A DNA stretch of 64,000 bases from Halictus rubicundus (Eukaryota; Arthropoda; Insecta; Hymenoptera; Halictidae): positions 4,973,411 through 5,037,410 of the forward strand of contig NC_135161.1 of the NCBI RefSeq assembly GCF_050948215.1, in the 5' to 3' direction. This document shows positions 30,801 through 43,102 of the stretch, piece by piece. How positions within the stretch are numbered: the first letter of the stretch is position 1; each line of letters starts with the position of its first letter. The notes beneath the pieces were generated by a model, which was given only the letters and a program-made list of their open reading frames with translations, did no database searches and was not told the DNA's origin. The position numbers and the translations under genes are program-made.

Positions 30801-33800
30801 CTCGACTCGCACAATCGAGCCGAGCTAAGCTCGGCTCGCATTTTCGGGTACTCGCACAGCCCTAGTCCATGTGCGCTGAAACACTATAACCACCTAGCGG
30901 TGAAATGCGCGAACTATACGGACATAACTAAACCAAAGAAGCGTTCAAAAAACCGTTAATAACTATTAATTTGACGTAAATTCCATCCGAAAAAAATGTG
31001 TGGATCTGCGCAAGAGTTCAAACTACCATCTCGAATTTTCAAACTGTGCCAATCAATCGTAGAATAAACAAAAAAATTAATCATTGAAAGCTTGTTCTTC
31101 GGTGACACCAGCACGACGGTGGCGCCATCTACAGTGGCGGATTTTGGAACTAATTTCCCTATCCGCGTAATGAGTAAGACAAGGACAGAGATAGTGTGCG
31201 ACAAGGACAGTACAGGTCGCGCTCGTGCCACCTACTTTCCTGCGACGCTTCGAATCCCCTGGTAAGTATTAGGCACACATGGCACTGAGTTGGTATCCGA
31301 CAAGGACACACTTATGCAATTTACGGAGACAGAGAAGGACGGACATAGACCTTCTCGCTCGCCTGCGTAATTCGAGAGATTATTTGTAAATAACTCCCTC
31401 ATTAATAATGATTCATAGATACTAGCAATTGGGGAATGTACAAAGAACCCTCAGCAACTTTCACGAATAGTTTTCAGTCGGATTGTTTGTTTTAATTTCC
31501 TGGATATTAACATTTATTCTGAGACAGTTCTTGAAGAACCTCGAAAAGATTGACAAGCCCCTACTCAATAATTAATTAACTAACATTAGAGATTTTATTG
31601 GTGAATTTTTAAGACTGAAGAATGTAAAATGAAGCCGTGGCTACATGTCCATTTCAGTTTTGTGCGAGTGTGATGCTTAAATTGTTCGTTATTAATAAAT
31701 TTCGGAAGGGTGTCACGTTTTATATGCCTGTCCGTGTCGCACAGTTCGACCCACCTTGTCTTACACATTACGGAAATTTCCGAAAAAATTAGTCTGGCAA
31801 AAATCGTTAATAATTAATTACCCAGAGATAATTTGGGAACATTTGAAGTTGAAAAACATAGAAAGAACATTCAGCAACTTTCACATGTAGTTTTTCAGCT
31901 GATTTTGTTCTGGTTGAAAGAGTTGTAAACAATTATTCAAGCTCTCGTTCTAAATTAAGCTGTAAAATTTTCCAGGTAACCAGTAGATAAAAAATTTTGC
32001 AACTTTACAAGCTCAAGTCATGCACTTTTGTGATTTAGGAAAATACGATGGATAGTTAGCAGCATTCCTATAACAATTTTGAGCGGAGCTGCATTATCGT
32101 TAATTAGTTATTAATAAATTTTCGTGTGCGTGTTGAATTCTCAAATACCTCTAATGTGTAAGACAAGGAAGAATATACTGGGTGACAAGGACATCAATAG
32201 CTGAATCGTGCCACCTACGCCATTTCATATGGCTCCTGGCTCCCATGCTCTCTCAAGCTGTAGGTGACCAGTATATAAAGAATTTTGCAACTTTACAAGC
32301 TCATGTCATGCACTTTTGTGATTAAGGAAAGTACGCTGGACCTCTAGTAGCATTCCTAAAAAAATGTATGCGAAACTGCTTTCTCGTTAATCAGTTATTA
32401 ACTATTTTTCGTGTTTCCCTCTCTACTAACTCTAATGTGTAAGAAAAGGACAGAGACAGTGTGCGACGAAGACAGCATTTGAGACACTACCAGGAGCCAT
32501 ATGAAACGGAGTAGGTTGCACGATTCAACTATTGGTGTCCTTGTCTCACGGTATACTCTTCCTTGGCTTACACATTAGAGGTATTTAGGAATGAAACACG
32601 CCAACGAAAAATTATTAATAACTAATTAACGACAATGCAGCTCCGCTCAAAATTGTTATAGGAATGCTGCTAACTATCCATCGTATTTTCCCAAATCACA
32701 AAAGTGCATGACTTGAGCTTGTAAAGTTGCAAAATTTTTTATCTACTGGTTACCTGGAAAATTTTACAGCTTAATTTAGAACGAGAGCTTGAATAATTGT
32801 TTACAACTCTTTCAACCAGAACAAAATCAGCTGAAAAACTACATGTGAAAGTTGCTGAATGTTCTTTCTATGTTTTTCAATTTCAAATGTTCCCAAATTA
32901 TCTCTGGTTAATTAATTATTAACGATTTTTGCCAGACTAATTTTTTCGGAAATTTCCGTAATGTGTAAGACAAGGAGCATCGAACTGTGCGACAATGACA
33001 GGTATATAAAACGTGACACGAAATTTGTTAATAACGAACAATTTAAGCATCACACCCACACAAAAACGAAATGGACATGTAGCCACGGCTTCATTTTACA
33101 TTCTTCAGTCTTAAAAATTCAACAATAAAATCTCTAATGTTAGTTAATTAATTATTGAGTAGGGGCTTGTCAATCTTTTCGAGGTTCTTCAAGAACTGTC
33201 TCAGAATAAATGTTAATATCCAGGAAATTAAAACAAACAATCCGACTGAAAACTATTCGTGAAAGTTGCTGAGGGTTCTTTGTACATTCCCCAATTGCTA
33301 GTATCTATGAATCATTATTAATGAGGGAGTTATTTACAAATAATCAGTCGAATCACGCAGGCGAGCGAGAAGGTCTATGTCCGTCCTTCTCCGGCTCCGT
33401 AAATTGCATAAGTCTGTCCTTGTCGGATACCAACTCAGTGTCATGTGTGCCTAATACTTACCAGGGGATACGAAGCGTCGCAGAAAAGTAGGTGGCACGA
33501 GCGTGACCTTTACTGTCTTTGTCGCACATTATCTCTGTCCTTGTCTTACTCATTACGCGGATAGGGAAATTAGTTCCAAAATCCGCCACAGTAGATGGCG
33601 CCACCGTCGCGCGGGTGTCACCGAGAACAAGCTTTCAATAATTAATTTTTTTGTTTATTCTACGATTGATTGGCACAGTTTGAAAATTCGAGATGGTAGT
33701 TTAAACTCTTGCGCAGATCCACACATTTTTTTCGGATGGAATTTACGTCAAAGTAATAGTTATTAATGGTTTTTTGAACGCTTCTTTGGTTTAGTTATGT

Positions 33801-34181
33801 CCGTATAGTTCGCACATTTCACCGCTAGGTGGTTATAGTGTTTCAGCGCACATGGACAGACTATTTAAAATAAAAAACAATAACTAGCAATAATGATGGA
33901 ATTTATAACAGAGATTAGATGTACTGCATCACCATGACACTTTGAGATCAAAAACATTAATTGTAAATGAGTAATTAGCAACATAATTAAGTTTTCTAAT
34001 ATACGTTTGAATTACTATTCTATGAAAATATTTATTTGTTTCGCTATTCTAGGCTAGCTTTTGGAAAAAAGTATGTGTGAGGAGGTTCGATAAACAGACA
34101 TTTTTTTTTATTATATACCATGCATCTACATTCTTAATGTTTATTTTTCTGGTAAAATAAATATTTATAATATTATCTCAC

Positions 34182-34489
34182 AATCTTCTCCTCGTCTGTC
34201 TCTTCTCTTCTGGTTGTTCTGCAAAACAACCGAATAACTAATTAGTTTGACATAATTTACGTTAAAAATTGTTATGTAAACCTACAAAGAGATTTTCTAT
34301 AAGATGTCCAGTCTATCCCATAAATTGTCTCTGGTCGAATCATAGTGATTGGCGCGTTGCAGATATACGTACTCAATGTGAACACAAATCGTTTGTGCAG
34401 AATATTTTCTAACGAAAACGTGCCGGTTGCGAAGAGACTCAAAGAACGAATTATTTAATGTATTAACTTATGTACTATTTGTTAATATT
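34182..34489 (+). promoter_or_regulatory. 5' flank of Msh6
   Basis: About 300 bp between the fold-back element and the Msh6 start codon. No TATA box is evident. The transcription start cannot be set from sequence alone, but the promoter and leader must lie here or reach into the element. Confidence 0.35.
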
Positions 34490-37400
34490 ATGTCAAAAAT
34501 AAATACGCTGTATAATTATTTTTCGTCGCCGAAATCTCCTAAATCACCGGCTAACAAATCTGTCCAAGAAGAAAAATCTTCGACGCCGAAAAGAACAAAA
34601 GAACAAAGGACCAAAAGTATATTGTGTTTCATATTTTATTAGAATTAATAATAGACAATGCCACGAATGACATTTCATGTTACGTACAGACCGCATACAG
34701 AATTAGGTTACGTAAAATTACAATACGAAAGAAAATACTGGGAAAAAATGTAGTATTAATTCGTATCATAGTTAGGTACTCAATATATTAGACTGTGAAT
34801 ATTTAAGCAATTTTCTATTTAATTAGTGAAATAGTGAGACAGTGTAATTGAATGAATTCCCATTTTCATTGATAAAATTGTTTTTGTTGATACATTAGTT
34901 GATTATTTTTATGCACAGATAAAACTCCTAGCAAAGGAAAGGAGAACAAGACTGTCGAGGAAAAGGATAGAAAAAGAATTTATAAAGATGACGATGAAGA
35001 GGAAAAAGATAAAGAGGAGACAAGGCAACCCAAGAAACCAAGACTAATTATTCCAGATGAGGAATCTGGAGAGGATTCTGAAGATGATTTTAAACCAGGT
35101 TTCGCATAAAACTTCAATAATTTAATTAATTTAACAAGCGAATTTTTCAAAATTATATTTAATTATTACTTTTTGCCTTTATAATCGAATCAATATAGAT
35201 CCCACGGAAGCAACAGAGTCTGATTCATGTTCAGAAGGAGATCCTGAAAGCGAGCCAGACACACAAACCGATGAAGAATCACCAGTGGTAAACAATGAAA
35301 TAAATACATCCAGAAACAGTTGGTCTTAATTATTTAATGCAAACTGTATTTCAGAAAAGAAAGAAGGTGTCTAATACCATGCCTAAACGTTCAGCTGCTC
35401 CGAAAAAGAATGGTAAAGTGGTAAGCACGAGATTGTTAATTATTTTGCTCGATCCACTGCTCAAGAAATTAAGTTGATACCCTTGCAGGAAAAAGCGGAG
35501 TCAAAACCAACTCAGCCTGCGCATGCTCAAGGCAGCAATGCCGTGGACTCTTGGCGACATTTGAAGTACGATTTTCTACAGCCGAATAAAATAAAAGACA
35601 TTAATAGAAGGTCACCAGGAGATCCGGATTACGATCCGAAAACCGTCTATGTTCCTATGGACTTCTTGACCCAGCAGACTCCCGTAAAAAACGCATAGAT
35701 TAAGTCTAATTATATAATATATAGTCCGATATAACAAACATCCTATGAAATTTTCTTCTTACAGGCTATGAGACAGTGGTGGGAATTAAAGAGCAAGCAC
35801 TTCGACTGTGTCCTCTTCTTCAAAGTGGGAAAATTTTATGAACTGTATCACATGGATGCTGTCACCGGAGTGAAAGAGCTCAATCTCACGTTCATGCGTG
35901 TAAGTTCTCAAGGTCTGGGTAAAATCTCATTCCCCGAGTTTACAGGTCAACAAATATAAAAGAAATATTTCTACGCTGCAGGGTGAATTCGCTCATTCCG
36001 GATTTCCAGAGATTGGATACGGCCGTTTCTCGGCGAGTCTTATAGAGAGAGGGTACAAAGTAGCCAGGATAGAACAAACAGAGAATCCAGAGATGATGAG
36101 CCAACGTTGCAGCAAAAGTAAGACAACGTTCGAACACAATACTCTCGATATCGTTTAATCGATTGCATATACATATAATATTTTTCAGTGAGCAAACCAA
36201 CGAAATTCGACAAAGTTGTAAAAAGAGAAATTTGCCAAATAAGCTCGAAGGGTACTCGGGTGTATACTCCGCAGGATGTAGAGGCCTCGACGCCGAATTC
36301 GAATTACTTGATGTCTCTCGTCGAGAAATGCTCACCCGGCGAAAACACGTCCCATTATGGGGTGTGCTTCTTGGACACCACGATTGGAGATTTTTATCTC
36401 GGACAATTCGAGGATGATCGCTGCAATTCTAGGATCCTAACGCTTCTCGCTCATTATCCACCGGTTCACATTGTATACGAACGCGGCAATCTGTCCTCGA
36501 AGACATTGCAAATTTTAAACAATACTTTGGCAGCGTGTATCAGGGAACCGCTCCTGCGAGAGTCTCAGTTCTGGTCGGCTTCGACCACTTTAAAGAATCT
36601 CCACGAAGGAGAATACTTCAAAAAGACAACAGACTCCAGTTTTTCGTGGCCTGAAGGTTTACAACCGTACCTGAATCCAGGCGATAGTCTAGGCTTGACT
36701 CCAGCAGACAACAAGGAATTAGCTGTGCACGCTTTAGGAGGATGCGTGTACTTGCTTAAAGACTACTTCCTGGAACAACAGTTGCTGGCACAAGGTCGAT
36801 TTAAATCGTACGTCCCGCCAGACTACTCGAACGAGTCTTCGGGAGCATCCAAGTTCGCGAATAACATGGTCTTAGACGCCATCACGATCAACAATCTGCG
36901 GATCTTCGGAGAAGGCTCTCTGATGAAAACGCTGGATCGTTGTTGTACACCGTTCGGTAAAAGATTGTTGCGCGAATGGATCTGCAGGCCTTCCTGTCGC
37001 AAAAATGTGATAATAGAACGGCAGCAAGCTATACAAGAACTAATGGATCGCACCGAAGCAGTGCAAACTGCTCGCAGTATCATGGCCGGTCTTCCGGATC
37101 TTGAAAGGCTTTTGAGCAAGTGTGTGAAATTCTAACCTACTCGGTTAAGTAGTCTCGCGCATTTATTTATTTAACGTTGCTTGTGCCCGTAGAATTCACG
37201 CGCATGGAAATCCAGCAAAAATGACCAATCATCCCGACGCCAGAGCAATTATGTTCGAGGGTCACACGTATTCGAAGAAACGAATCTTAGACTTCACTAC
37301 CACTCTCAGCAGCTTCGAGGATGTCCTAAGAATAGTTGCTTTATTCGAAGGTGCAAATTAATATATCGCGTACTATTTAGCACTCTAGATTGACGTCCTC

Positions 37401-40400
37401 TTCGTATTACAGACTTCAACAGCCCGTTGATAGCTCGTCACACCAAAATAGAACCGGACGGAGAATTTCCATCGCTGAGAGAAACTTTGGATTACTTCAA
37501 GGTGATTATGACATTTCAACCGTTGATCTGTACCTTCTATTACCTATCTTTGTATATCGTGTTGTAGACCGCGTTCGACCACGAAGCGGCGAAAAAGGAA
37601 GGCTGCATCGTTCCAAAGAAAGGAGTGGACGACGAGTACGACTCCGTTTTAATGGAGCTCGCGGAGGTGAAGAAAGATTTAGAAAAGTACCTTGAAAAGC
37701 AGAGACGGCATTTCGGCGTGAAAGTCACGTACCACGGGACCGATAAGAAGCGTTATCAGATCGAGATTCCGGAGTCTCAAATGAGGAAAGTTGGCTCCGG
37801 GTACGAGCTGATGTCGCAGAGAAAAGGATTCAAACGTTATTACACCGCCGAAGCTAAAGTAACGAAACCGTCGATCAACTTTTCACGAAACACGCTAGCA
37901 GCGGTTTTAATGGAACCAAAATTTCAGGAACTCTTGAGCCGACAAATGAACGCCGAGGAACACAAAGACAAGGTGTTGAAGGATCTGAACAGGAGGATAT
38001 TCGCTCAATTCAGCGAGAAATACGACATGTGGAATATGGCTGTTTACAAACTGTCTGTCTTGGACGTTCTCATTTCCCTGGCGGAGTACGCTCTCAGCGG
38101 TGACATGTGTGTACCAGAAATCGAGGACGGCTCGGATGGAAATGTAATTTTGTTCAGACATTAGTTCGCTAGGAAAGACACACCGTCTTCTATACAGGGT
38201 GTATGCGAAATCGTGGTACAATCGGCAAGGGGATGATTCCTCACATAAAATCTAGTCGAAAATAAGGAATATAGCTTTTTCATACGGTGCTTCATTTTTG
38301 AGAAAATCGAGTTTAACAATACGTTGGGTACGCGAGCACTTAGACAGAGTCTAAGCTTGGTCTAGCCCGCAATTTCCATTCCTGCTTGCATCTGTAAACA
38401 GTATGGTTTAGGATACGGTATGGCTTTAATTAATAACAAGGAATCTCTACATTGTTTATAAACCTAAACGGCAATAGGAATTGCGAGCTACATCGGGCGA
38501 ATAAAGTAGACTCTGTCTAAGTGCACGCGTGCCTAAACAATTTTTAAACTCGATTTTCAATCATTGAGGAATCATCCCCTTGCCGGTTGTACCACAATTT
38601 CGCAAACGCCCTGTATAATACATAGATAATATTTTAATGTAATTATCTTGTCGCAGATATTCATCGATATAAAAGAAGGAAGACACCCGTGCATAACGTC
38701 GGACAATTTCATACCAAATGACACTGTACTGGCCGCTGAAAATTCTGCTTCGTTCGTGATACTAACAGGACCGAACATGGGCGGTAAATCAACGCTGATG
38801 CGACAGGCAGCGCTTCTGACGATCATGACGCAAATAGTATGATTTTGCTACAGGATTATACACAGACTCACGAAAGTATTCGAACGCCTTTTGAAACAGA
38901 ATAACTTTTTTTAAATTGGACCGAACGTCTTGACTTTTTTTTAGTAATTAGAAGAATTGGTTTACCGGATGACACGCAAAAAGGTTTTTAAAACAATTGC
39001 GATTGCTAGGAATTATAAGAGCAAATAGAAAAGGCACTATCCAAAACCTTTTTATTTGAGCCTGTAATGAAAATTCAAAATATGCGCTTTGTAGATCTAT
39101 GTTAGTTATACACAAACTGAAAATTTCACCGAAATCGATGCTAGATTAGAATCTGTGGATTTTAAGCAGAAACTGACCAAAAGTCGTGAAAAAATACGAT
39201 TTCCATGACTTTTAACTATTTGTAGCTCGTGTGTATATTAATCGACATATTTTAAATTTTCATAACAGGCTCAAATAAAAAAGTTGTAGTAAATGCCATT
39301 TTTATTTTGTCATGTAATTCTTAGCAATCGCAATTTTTTTAAAATCTTTTCTGCACATCATTTGGGAAACCAATTCTTCTAATTGCTCAAAAAGGTCAGA
39401 TCGTTTGGTTCAATTTAAAAAAAGGTACACTGTTTTAAAGGGCGTTCGAGTACTTTCTTGAGCCTGCGTACGTGTAGACAACATAATCGTGGTCATGGTT
39501 CCCGGTGTTGACGAGCGATTTCCTCGGTTTCAGGGATGCTACGTTCCTGCTAGTTCCTGTCGTCTAACGATAGTAGATCGCATTTTCACAAGATTAGGCG
39601 CAAACGACGATATTCTGGCTGGTCAGAGTACTTTCCTGGTAGAGTTGAGCGAAACTGCAGCCATATTGCAACACGCCACACCGTATTCGTTGGTCCTACT
39701 CGACGAACTAGGTACGCATACCTTCGACGTATTCTCCGCTACCTGGAAGTTAATCATTTCTCAATATAACGTTGCTTGCATCTTTTAGGACGGGGCACGT
39801 CGACCTACGACGGAACCGCGATCGCCGCTGCGGTGGTGGACGCGTTGACAAAGTTGAAATGCCGAACACTGTTCTCCACGCACTACCATTCCCTTGTGGA
39901 GGACTACAAGAGCAACAAGGACGTTACTTTGGCTCATATGGTAATTTCCGAACTGTGTCACAAACTTATTAACCCTTTCTACGAGGCGTCGCTCCCAAAA
40001 TGCACACATAGCGTGTGGTCAGTCCTCTTTTATATGAAGATTTTCCTAAGCGTTAATACTAGAACTACCGAACCAGTCAAAATGACTAGTTTCTAATTTT
40101 TTCTTTCACAATTACTGAAATTACAAAAATGTTTTCATCAGAACTTTTTGAATGAACTTTTTCATTGAAGCACATGTTAGGATAAAAATGGTATTAGGTT
40201 TGAATAGATGTAGTCTTGTCATTAGTACAAAGCTATATTCATCAGTTGTATTTATTACCCGGTAGTTCTAGTGTTAGTGAGAAGGACTGTGCTTAACCCT
40301 TTCGTTATGGCAAGCCGCTTGGCCGGAGAACCGCCTCTGAACGCTCCACCGCGCCAAAAAGTGTGAATATAGCCGGCGCTCGTACACACAGATCGTCGCA

Positions 40401-41143
40401 TTGGTACTGATTATACAGTGAATTCCCGATATAAGTGCCTACCAGCCTCGCGTTTAAATGTCCCTAGAACTACCCACACCACCGTGGGGTATACCCCACT
40501 CTCGAGCTTCGCTGTCCGTTTCTACGTGCAACATTGCATCAGAGAAAGACATTTTCTCAGCCTATTTGTCCCTATCCGTCTTTATGTCCCTAGTTTTGGT
40601 CATATAGACGCGAGGGTCATTTACATATCCAGACCCATCTCCAGAATCACAGATTTTGTCTAAATGTCCCTCACCAGAACCGCGCAAGGGACTTATAACG
40701 CGAATTCACTGTAGTCTGCGCTCGTACACACAGGTCGTAGCATTTGTTCCGACTATAGTCGATGCCCGTAACGAAACGGTTCAAAAACTACTGGACACGC
40801 CAGCCCCTTTGCATTTCAACTGTCATTTTAACAACAATTCGCTTATACGAGAAACCGAGAGTGATTTTTCTTTCAATATTCGCAGGCATGCATGGTAGAG
40901 AACGAAGAGGAGGAGGAGGTATCCCAAGAGACGGTGACGTTCCTTTACAAGCTCAGCGAGGGTGCTTGCCCCAAGTCTTATGGTTTCAACGCGGCCCGGT
41001 TAGCCGGCGTGCCACCTGCTATCACGAGTAGAGCGCACGAGATCTCGAAGAGGCTCGAATCGGAAACGAATCAGAAACACACGTTCGTGTCTCTGTGCAA
41101 AGCGAACGGGCCAGCCATAAGAGACTTGATCGCTGCTCTGTAG
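34490..41143 (+). CDS. Msh6: DNA mismatch repair protein Msh6, 15 exons, 1149 aa
   Basis: Exons: 34490-34616, 34919-35098, 35199-35287, 35355-35420, 35489-35683, 35765-35899, 35982-36117, 36189-37119, 37193-37350, 37413-37501, 37568-38143, 38657-38836, 39534-39711, 39789-39940, 40886-41143. All have GT/AG borders and join in frame (3450 nt). Msh6 pairs with Msh2 in the nucleus to find base mismatches and small loops. The start gives TLYNYFSSPKSP, a PCNA-binding-like motif with Ile where Gln is usual; a charged, disordered tail of about 200 residues follows, and no PWWP domain is seen. The mismatch-reading motif GKFYE is at 241-245, the Walker A GPNMGGKST at about 932-940, the Walker B LLDELGRGTST around D1011-E1012, and the STHYH loop follows. 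The C-terminus (KSYGFNAARLAGVP) is typical. Length fits insect Msh6. Introns 11, 12 and 14 carry MITEs. It converges with Jupiter. Confidence 0.95.
38195..38613. mobile_element. Mariner-type MITE in Msh6 intron 11
   Basis: A 419-bp element with ends CAGGGTGTATGCGAAATC and a near-exact complement, about 50 bp long, flanked by TA on both sides. Non-coding. Confidence 0.85.
38861..39468. mobile_element. TA-flanked MITE in Msh6 intron 12
   Basis: The ends CACAGACTCACGAAAGTA and the complement of CGCAGGCTCAAGAAAGTA extend inward as a long imperfect inverted repeat including GAACGCCTTTTGAAAC and TTTGCCAGAC-like words. TA borders the element on both sides. About 608 bp, non-coding. A decayed relative is at 8095-8230. 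Confidence 0.75.
40057..40273. mobile_element. TTAA-type MITE in Msh6 intron 14
   Basis: Preceded by TTAA at 40053-40056 and followed by TTAG at 40274. The left end reads ACTAGAACTACCGAACC, then the palindrome CCAGTCAAAATGACTAG. Same family as 1-213 and 58901-59114. Confidence 0.8.
40415..40709. mobile_element. Mariner-type MITE (CAGTGAATTC ends) in Msh6 intron 14
   Basis: TA-flanked, with ends CAGTGAATTCCCGATATA and CGCGAATTCACTG. The interior holds the hairpin word CCGTGGGGTATACCCCAC shared with copies at 42968, 45885, 49208, 56278 and 63044, joined to a segment also seen near 59160-59336. Confidence 0.7.
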
Positions 41144-41480
41144 AGATCATCGATCGCTTCGGCTTACCTGAATCATCCACGCGGCGATCCCATCGGGTCG
41201 TCCCTCGTTCGTCTTCTGGATAATTTATAGCTAGGCTGTGGATCTATGCGCGAAATCCCGTCTTTTTTTCGTTGAATCTCTTCTATCGAGTAGAGGATCG
41301 ATCATGCGCACTTTATGAACTAACTCGTGCATGGTAGAAACGCACACAGACCCACAGTCTGCAACTATTTACGCTTTTTTCCCCAGTATTACGTTGTCTT
41401 TATTTGTCGTGTATTACACAGCTGCGTTACCACGGTTTTCTACGATTGTTTGATACAAGTGTACACGCCTATTTTGGTAA

Positions 41481-41486
41481 TAAAAT
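41481..41486 (+). terminator. Candidate poly(A) signal of Msh6
   Basis: AATAAA 338 bp after the Msh6 stop codon, the first one on this strand downstream. A TTTATT at 41586-41591 could be the matching signal for the convergent Jupiter transcript, which would then have a 3' UTR of about 3.5 kb. Confidence 0.5.
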
Positions 41487-42275
41487 TCATTGAAAAAGAT
41501 CGAGCTGCGTGTTGGGATTCTCTTGCTCGACGCGACGCCGCGCGGTTCGTACAGGGTAGTGAAACACGAGAGATTTGTTGCTTACAAAATTTTATTAATT
41601 AATGCCAGAGTACAAAAGGGCTACTTATGACGAATACGATGCGATACAAACAATGCGATTTTACTCACACCAAACGACGAAGAACAGAACGTTTCTTGTT
41701 ATCTCCGGAAAAGTAAGAGGAAAATGTGGCGATCGAGTCTGATTCTCTGTGTGTCTGTCTGTCTGTCTGTGTGTGCGTGTGTACCTGTGTCCGTGTCTGT
41801 GTACGTGTTTGCACGTGTGTGTCCGCGTGTTAAGTATGCATGTACGAGTCTTGCCGTGAAATAAATACAATTACAGCGTTGTACACAATAGTGAAACAAA
41901 GAAAAAAAGCAAGGGCCTGGAAAAAAGTTCGGCACAACTATGAAAGAACATCATCCTCGAGGAAGTTCGATTTAGGATTCACTTTGCTATGCTCGTTTTT
42001 CTTCGAGTAGACCGCAGGTGTGTGCAGAGATAATAATCGATAAACAGATACTTAATAATCATAACTCGTTACGGTTGATAAGTCGATGGGAGGGGGGTAA
42101 GAGTATCAGCGTGTGTAACTTCCTACGTACGATTAGTAGTAAAATTAATAATTATATCCTCCCGCGTGAATGCGAAATCACGTCTTCGCGATTCTCTCCT
42201 TCTCGCCTTCTTTTTATCGAGTGAACGAAATTAACAGGAAACACAATGAATAAAAGAAAAGGAACCGTGCTCTCT

Positions 42276-42281
42276 CTTTCT

Positions 42282-42348
<67 letters not shown>

Positions 42349-42376
42349 CTCTTTCATTCTCTCTCTCTCTCACCCT
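42276..42376. repeat. CT microsatellite
   Basis: About 100 bp of nearly pure CT repeats with a few interruptions; the frame of arginine and glutamate on the other strand is an artefact. Confidence 0.95.
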
Positions 42377-42967
42377 CCTGGTGTGTATGGACAGGTGACG
42401 GCGCGTTCGAAAATAGAAAAAAAACCAAAGAAAACATATACGTTCGAAAAAGGCACAGAAATTAAGAAAGCACTTGACTCGGGTTCTTTTTTTTTCCTTT
42501 GTTTTCGTTTAATCGGTTACAAGGATCGTAGTTTTTATTTCTTTTTTTTTTATCTTCTTTCTTCGAGTAACATATGCCTACTTCTAATGTACAATTCCGA
42601 GGTGTTCGTCGAACGTTGTCTAAATAATTAATATCCTGCGCAGGTGTGTGTGTATGTGTGTCTCTGTCGAGCGCTCTCTTCCACCACTCTGGACGTTCCT
42701 ATATAATTAGTTGTCGAGTTCCTTTTTTTTCCCTATCGCCGAATCGATCGTCCGCGAAATTACCAGTCTAAACAATCGAGGGAGAGAGAGAGAGAGAGAT
42801 ATACCATTTTTTTCTTCAGCAATCTTTCCGTCCGTCCGTCCGTCCGTTTGTCTTTCTCTCTCCTCGCCACGCGTCGCGCATTGTCCTCTCCAGCCCCCGT
42901 TAATTATTTCTCATTAAGACAACGATCAAGGACGAGAGTGAATTAATCGTACACCGTCTTCTCGGCA

Positions 42968-43102
42968 CAGTGATTTCTCGATATACGTCGCCAAGGCCTG
43001 GATGATAAACGTCGCGGGATTATCCCCACTACCGTGGGGTATACCCCATGTCTCCTGCACGATACAAGACCCGTGTTGTCGACATATATCGAGAGTTCAC
43101 TG
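42968..43102. mobile_element. Mariner-type MITE with GTATAC hairpin
   Basis: Ends CAGTGATTTCTCGATATA and TATATCGAGAGTTCACTG. Centre: TCCCCACTACCGTGGGG followed by TATACCCC. About 135 bp. Confidence 0.8.

Larger units (their letters stand above)
28233..30864. mobile_element. hAT-like insertion carrying the short form of the satellite repeats
   Basis: Ends are TAGGCCTGCAG at 28233 and its imperfect complement ACAGCCCTA at 30864. It is flanked by GTCCAT on both sides (28227-28232, 30865-30870). The other arm of the host palindrome has the unfilled site with a single GTCCAT (33845-33860), so insertion with a 6-bp duplication is shown. The inner inverted repeats are long: 28440-28830 pairs with 30330-30700. 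Both ends hold a few tandem GATGCGAGCTACTCGCA-like units. No intact transposase was found; the 166-codon frame at 29044-28544 (- strand) is mostly within the repeat arm. The TAGGG.TGTGCGAGTAC end resembles hAT elements, but 6 bp is short for that family. Confidence 0.8.
27894..34181. mobile_element. Giant fold-back element, almost a complete palindrome
   Basis: The outer ends are GTGAGATAATA..TATTTATTTTACC at 27894 and its complement ending at 34181. The left arm is 27894-28232 plus 30871 to about 32240; the right arm is about 32485-34181. The two arms, roughly 1.7 kb each, match along their length, leaving a spacer of about 250 bp that itself repeats part of the arm (TTTGCAACTTTACAAGCTCA). 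The left arm is interrupted by the element at 28233-30864. No transposase is recognised, so this is a non-autonomous fold-back type. Confidence 0.8.

Noticed and set aside
38144..38163. Extension of the Msh6 frame after 38143
   Set aside because: It reads into intron 11 and stops; the GT at 38144 joins in frame to the Walker A exon.
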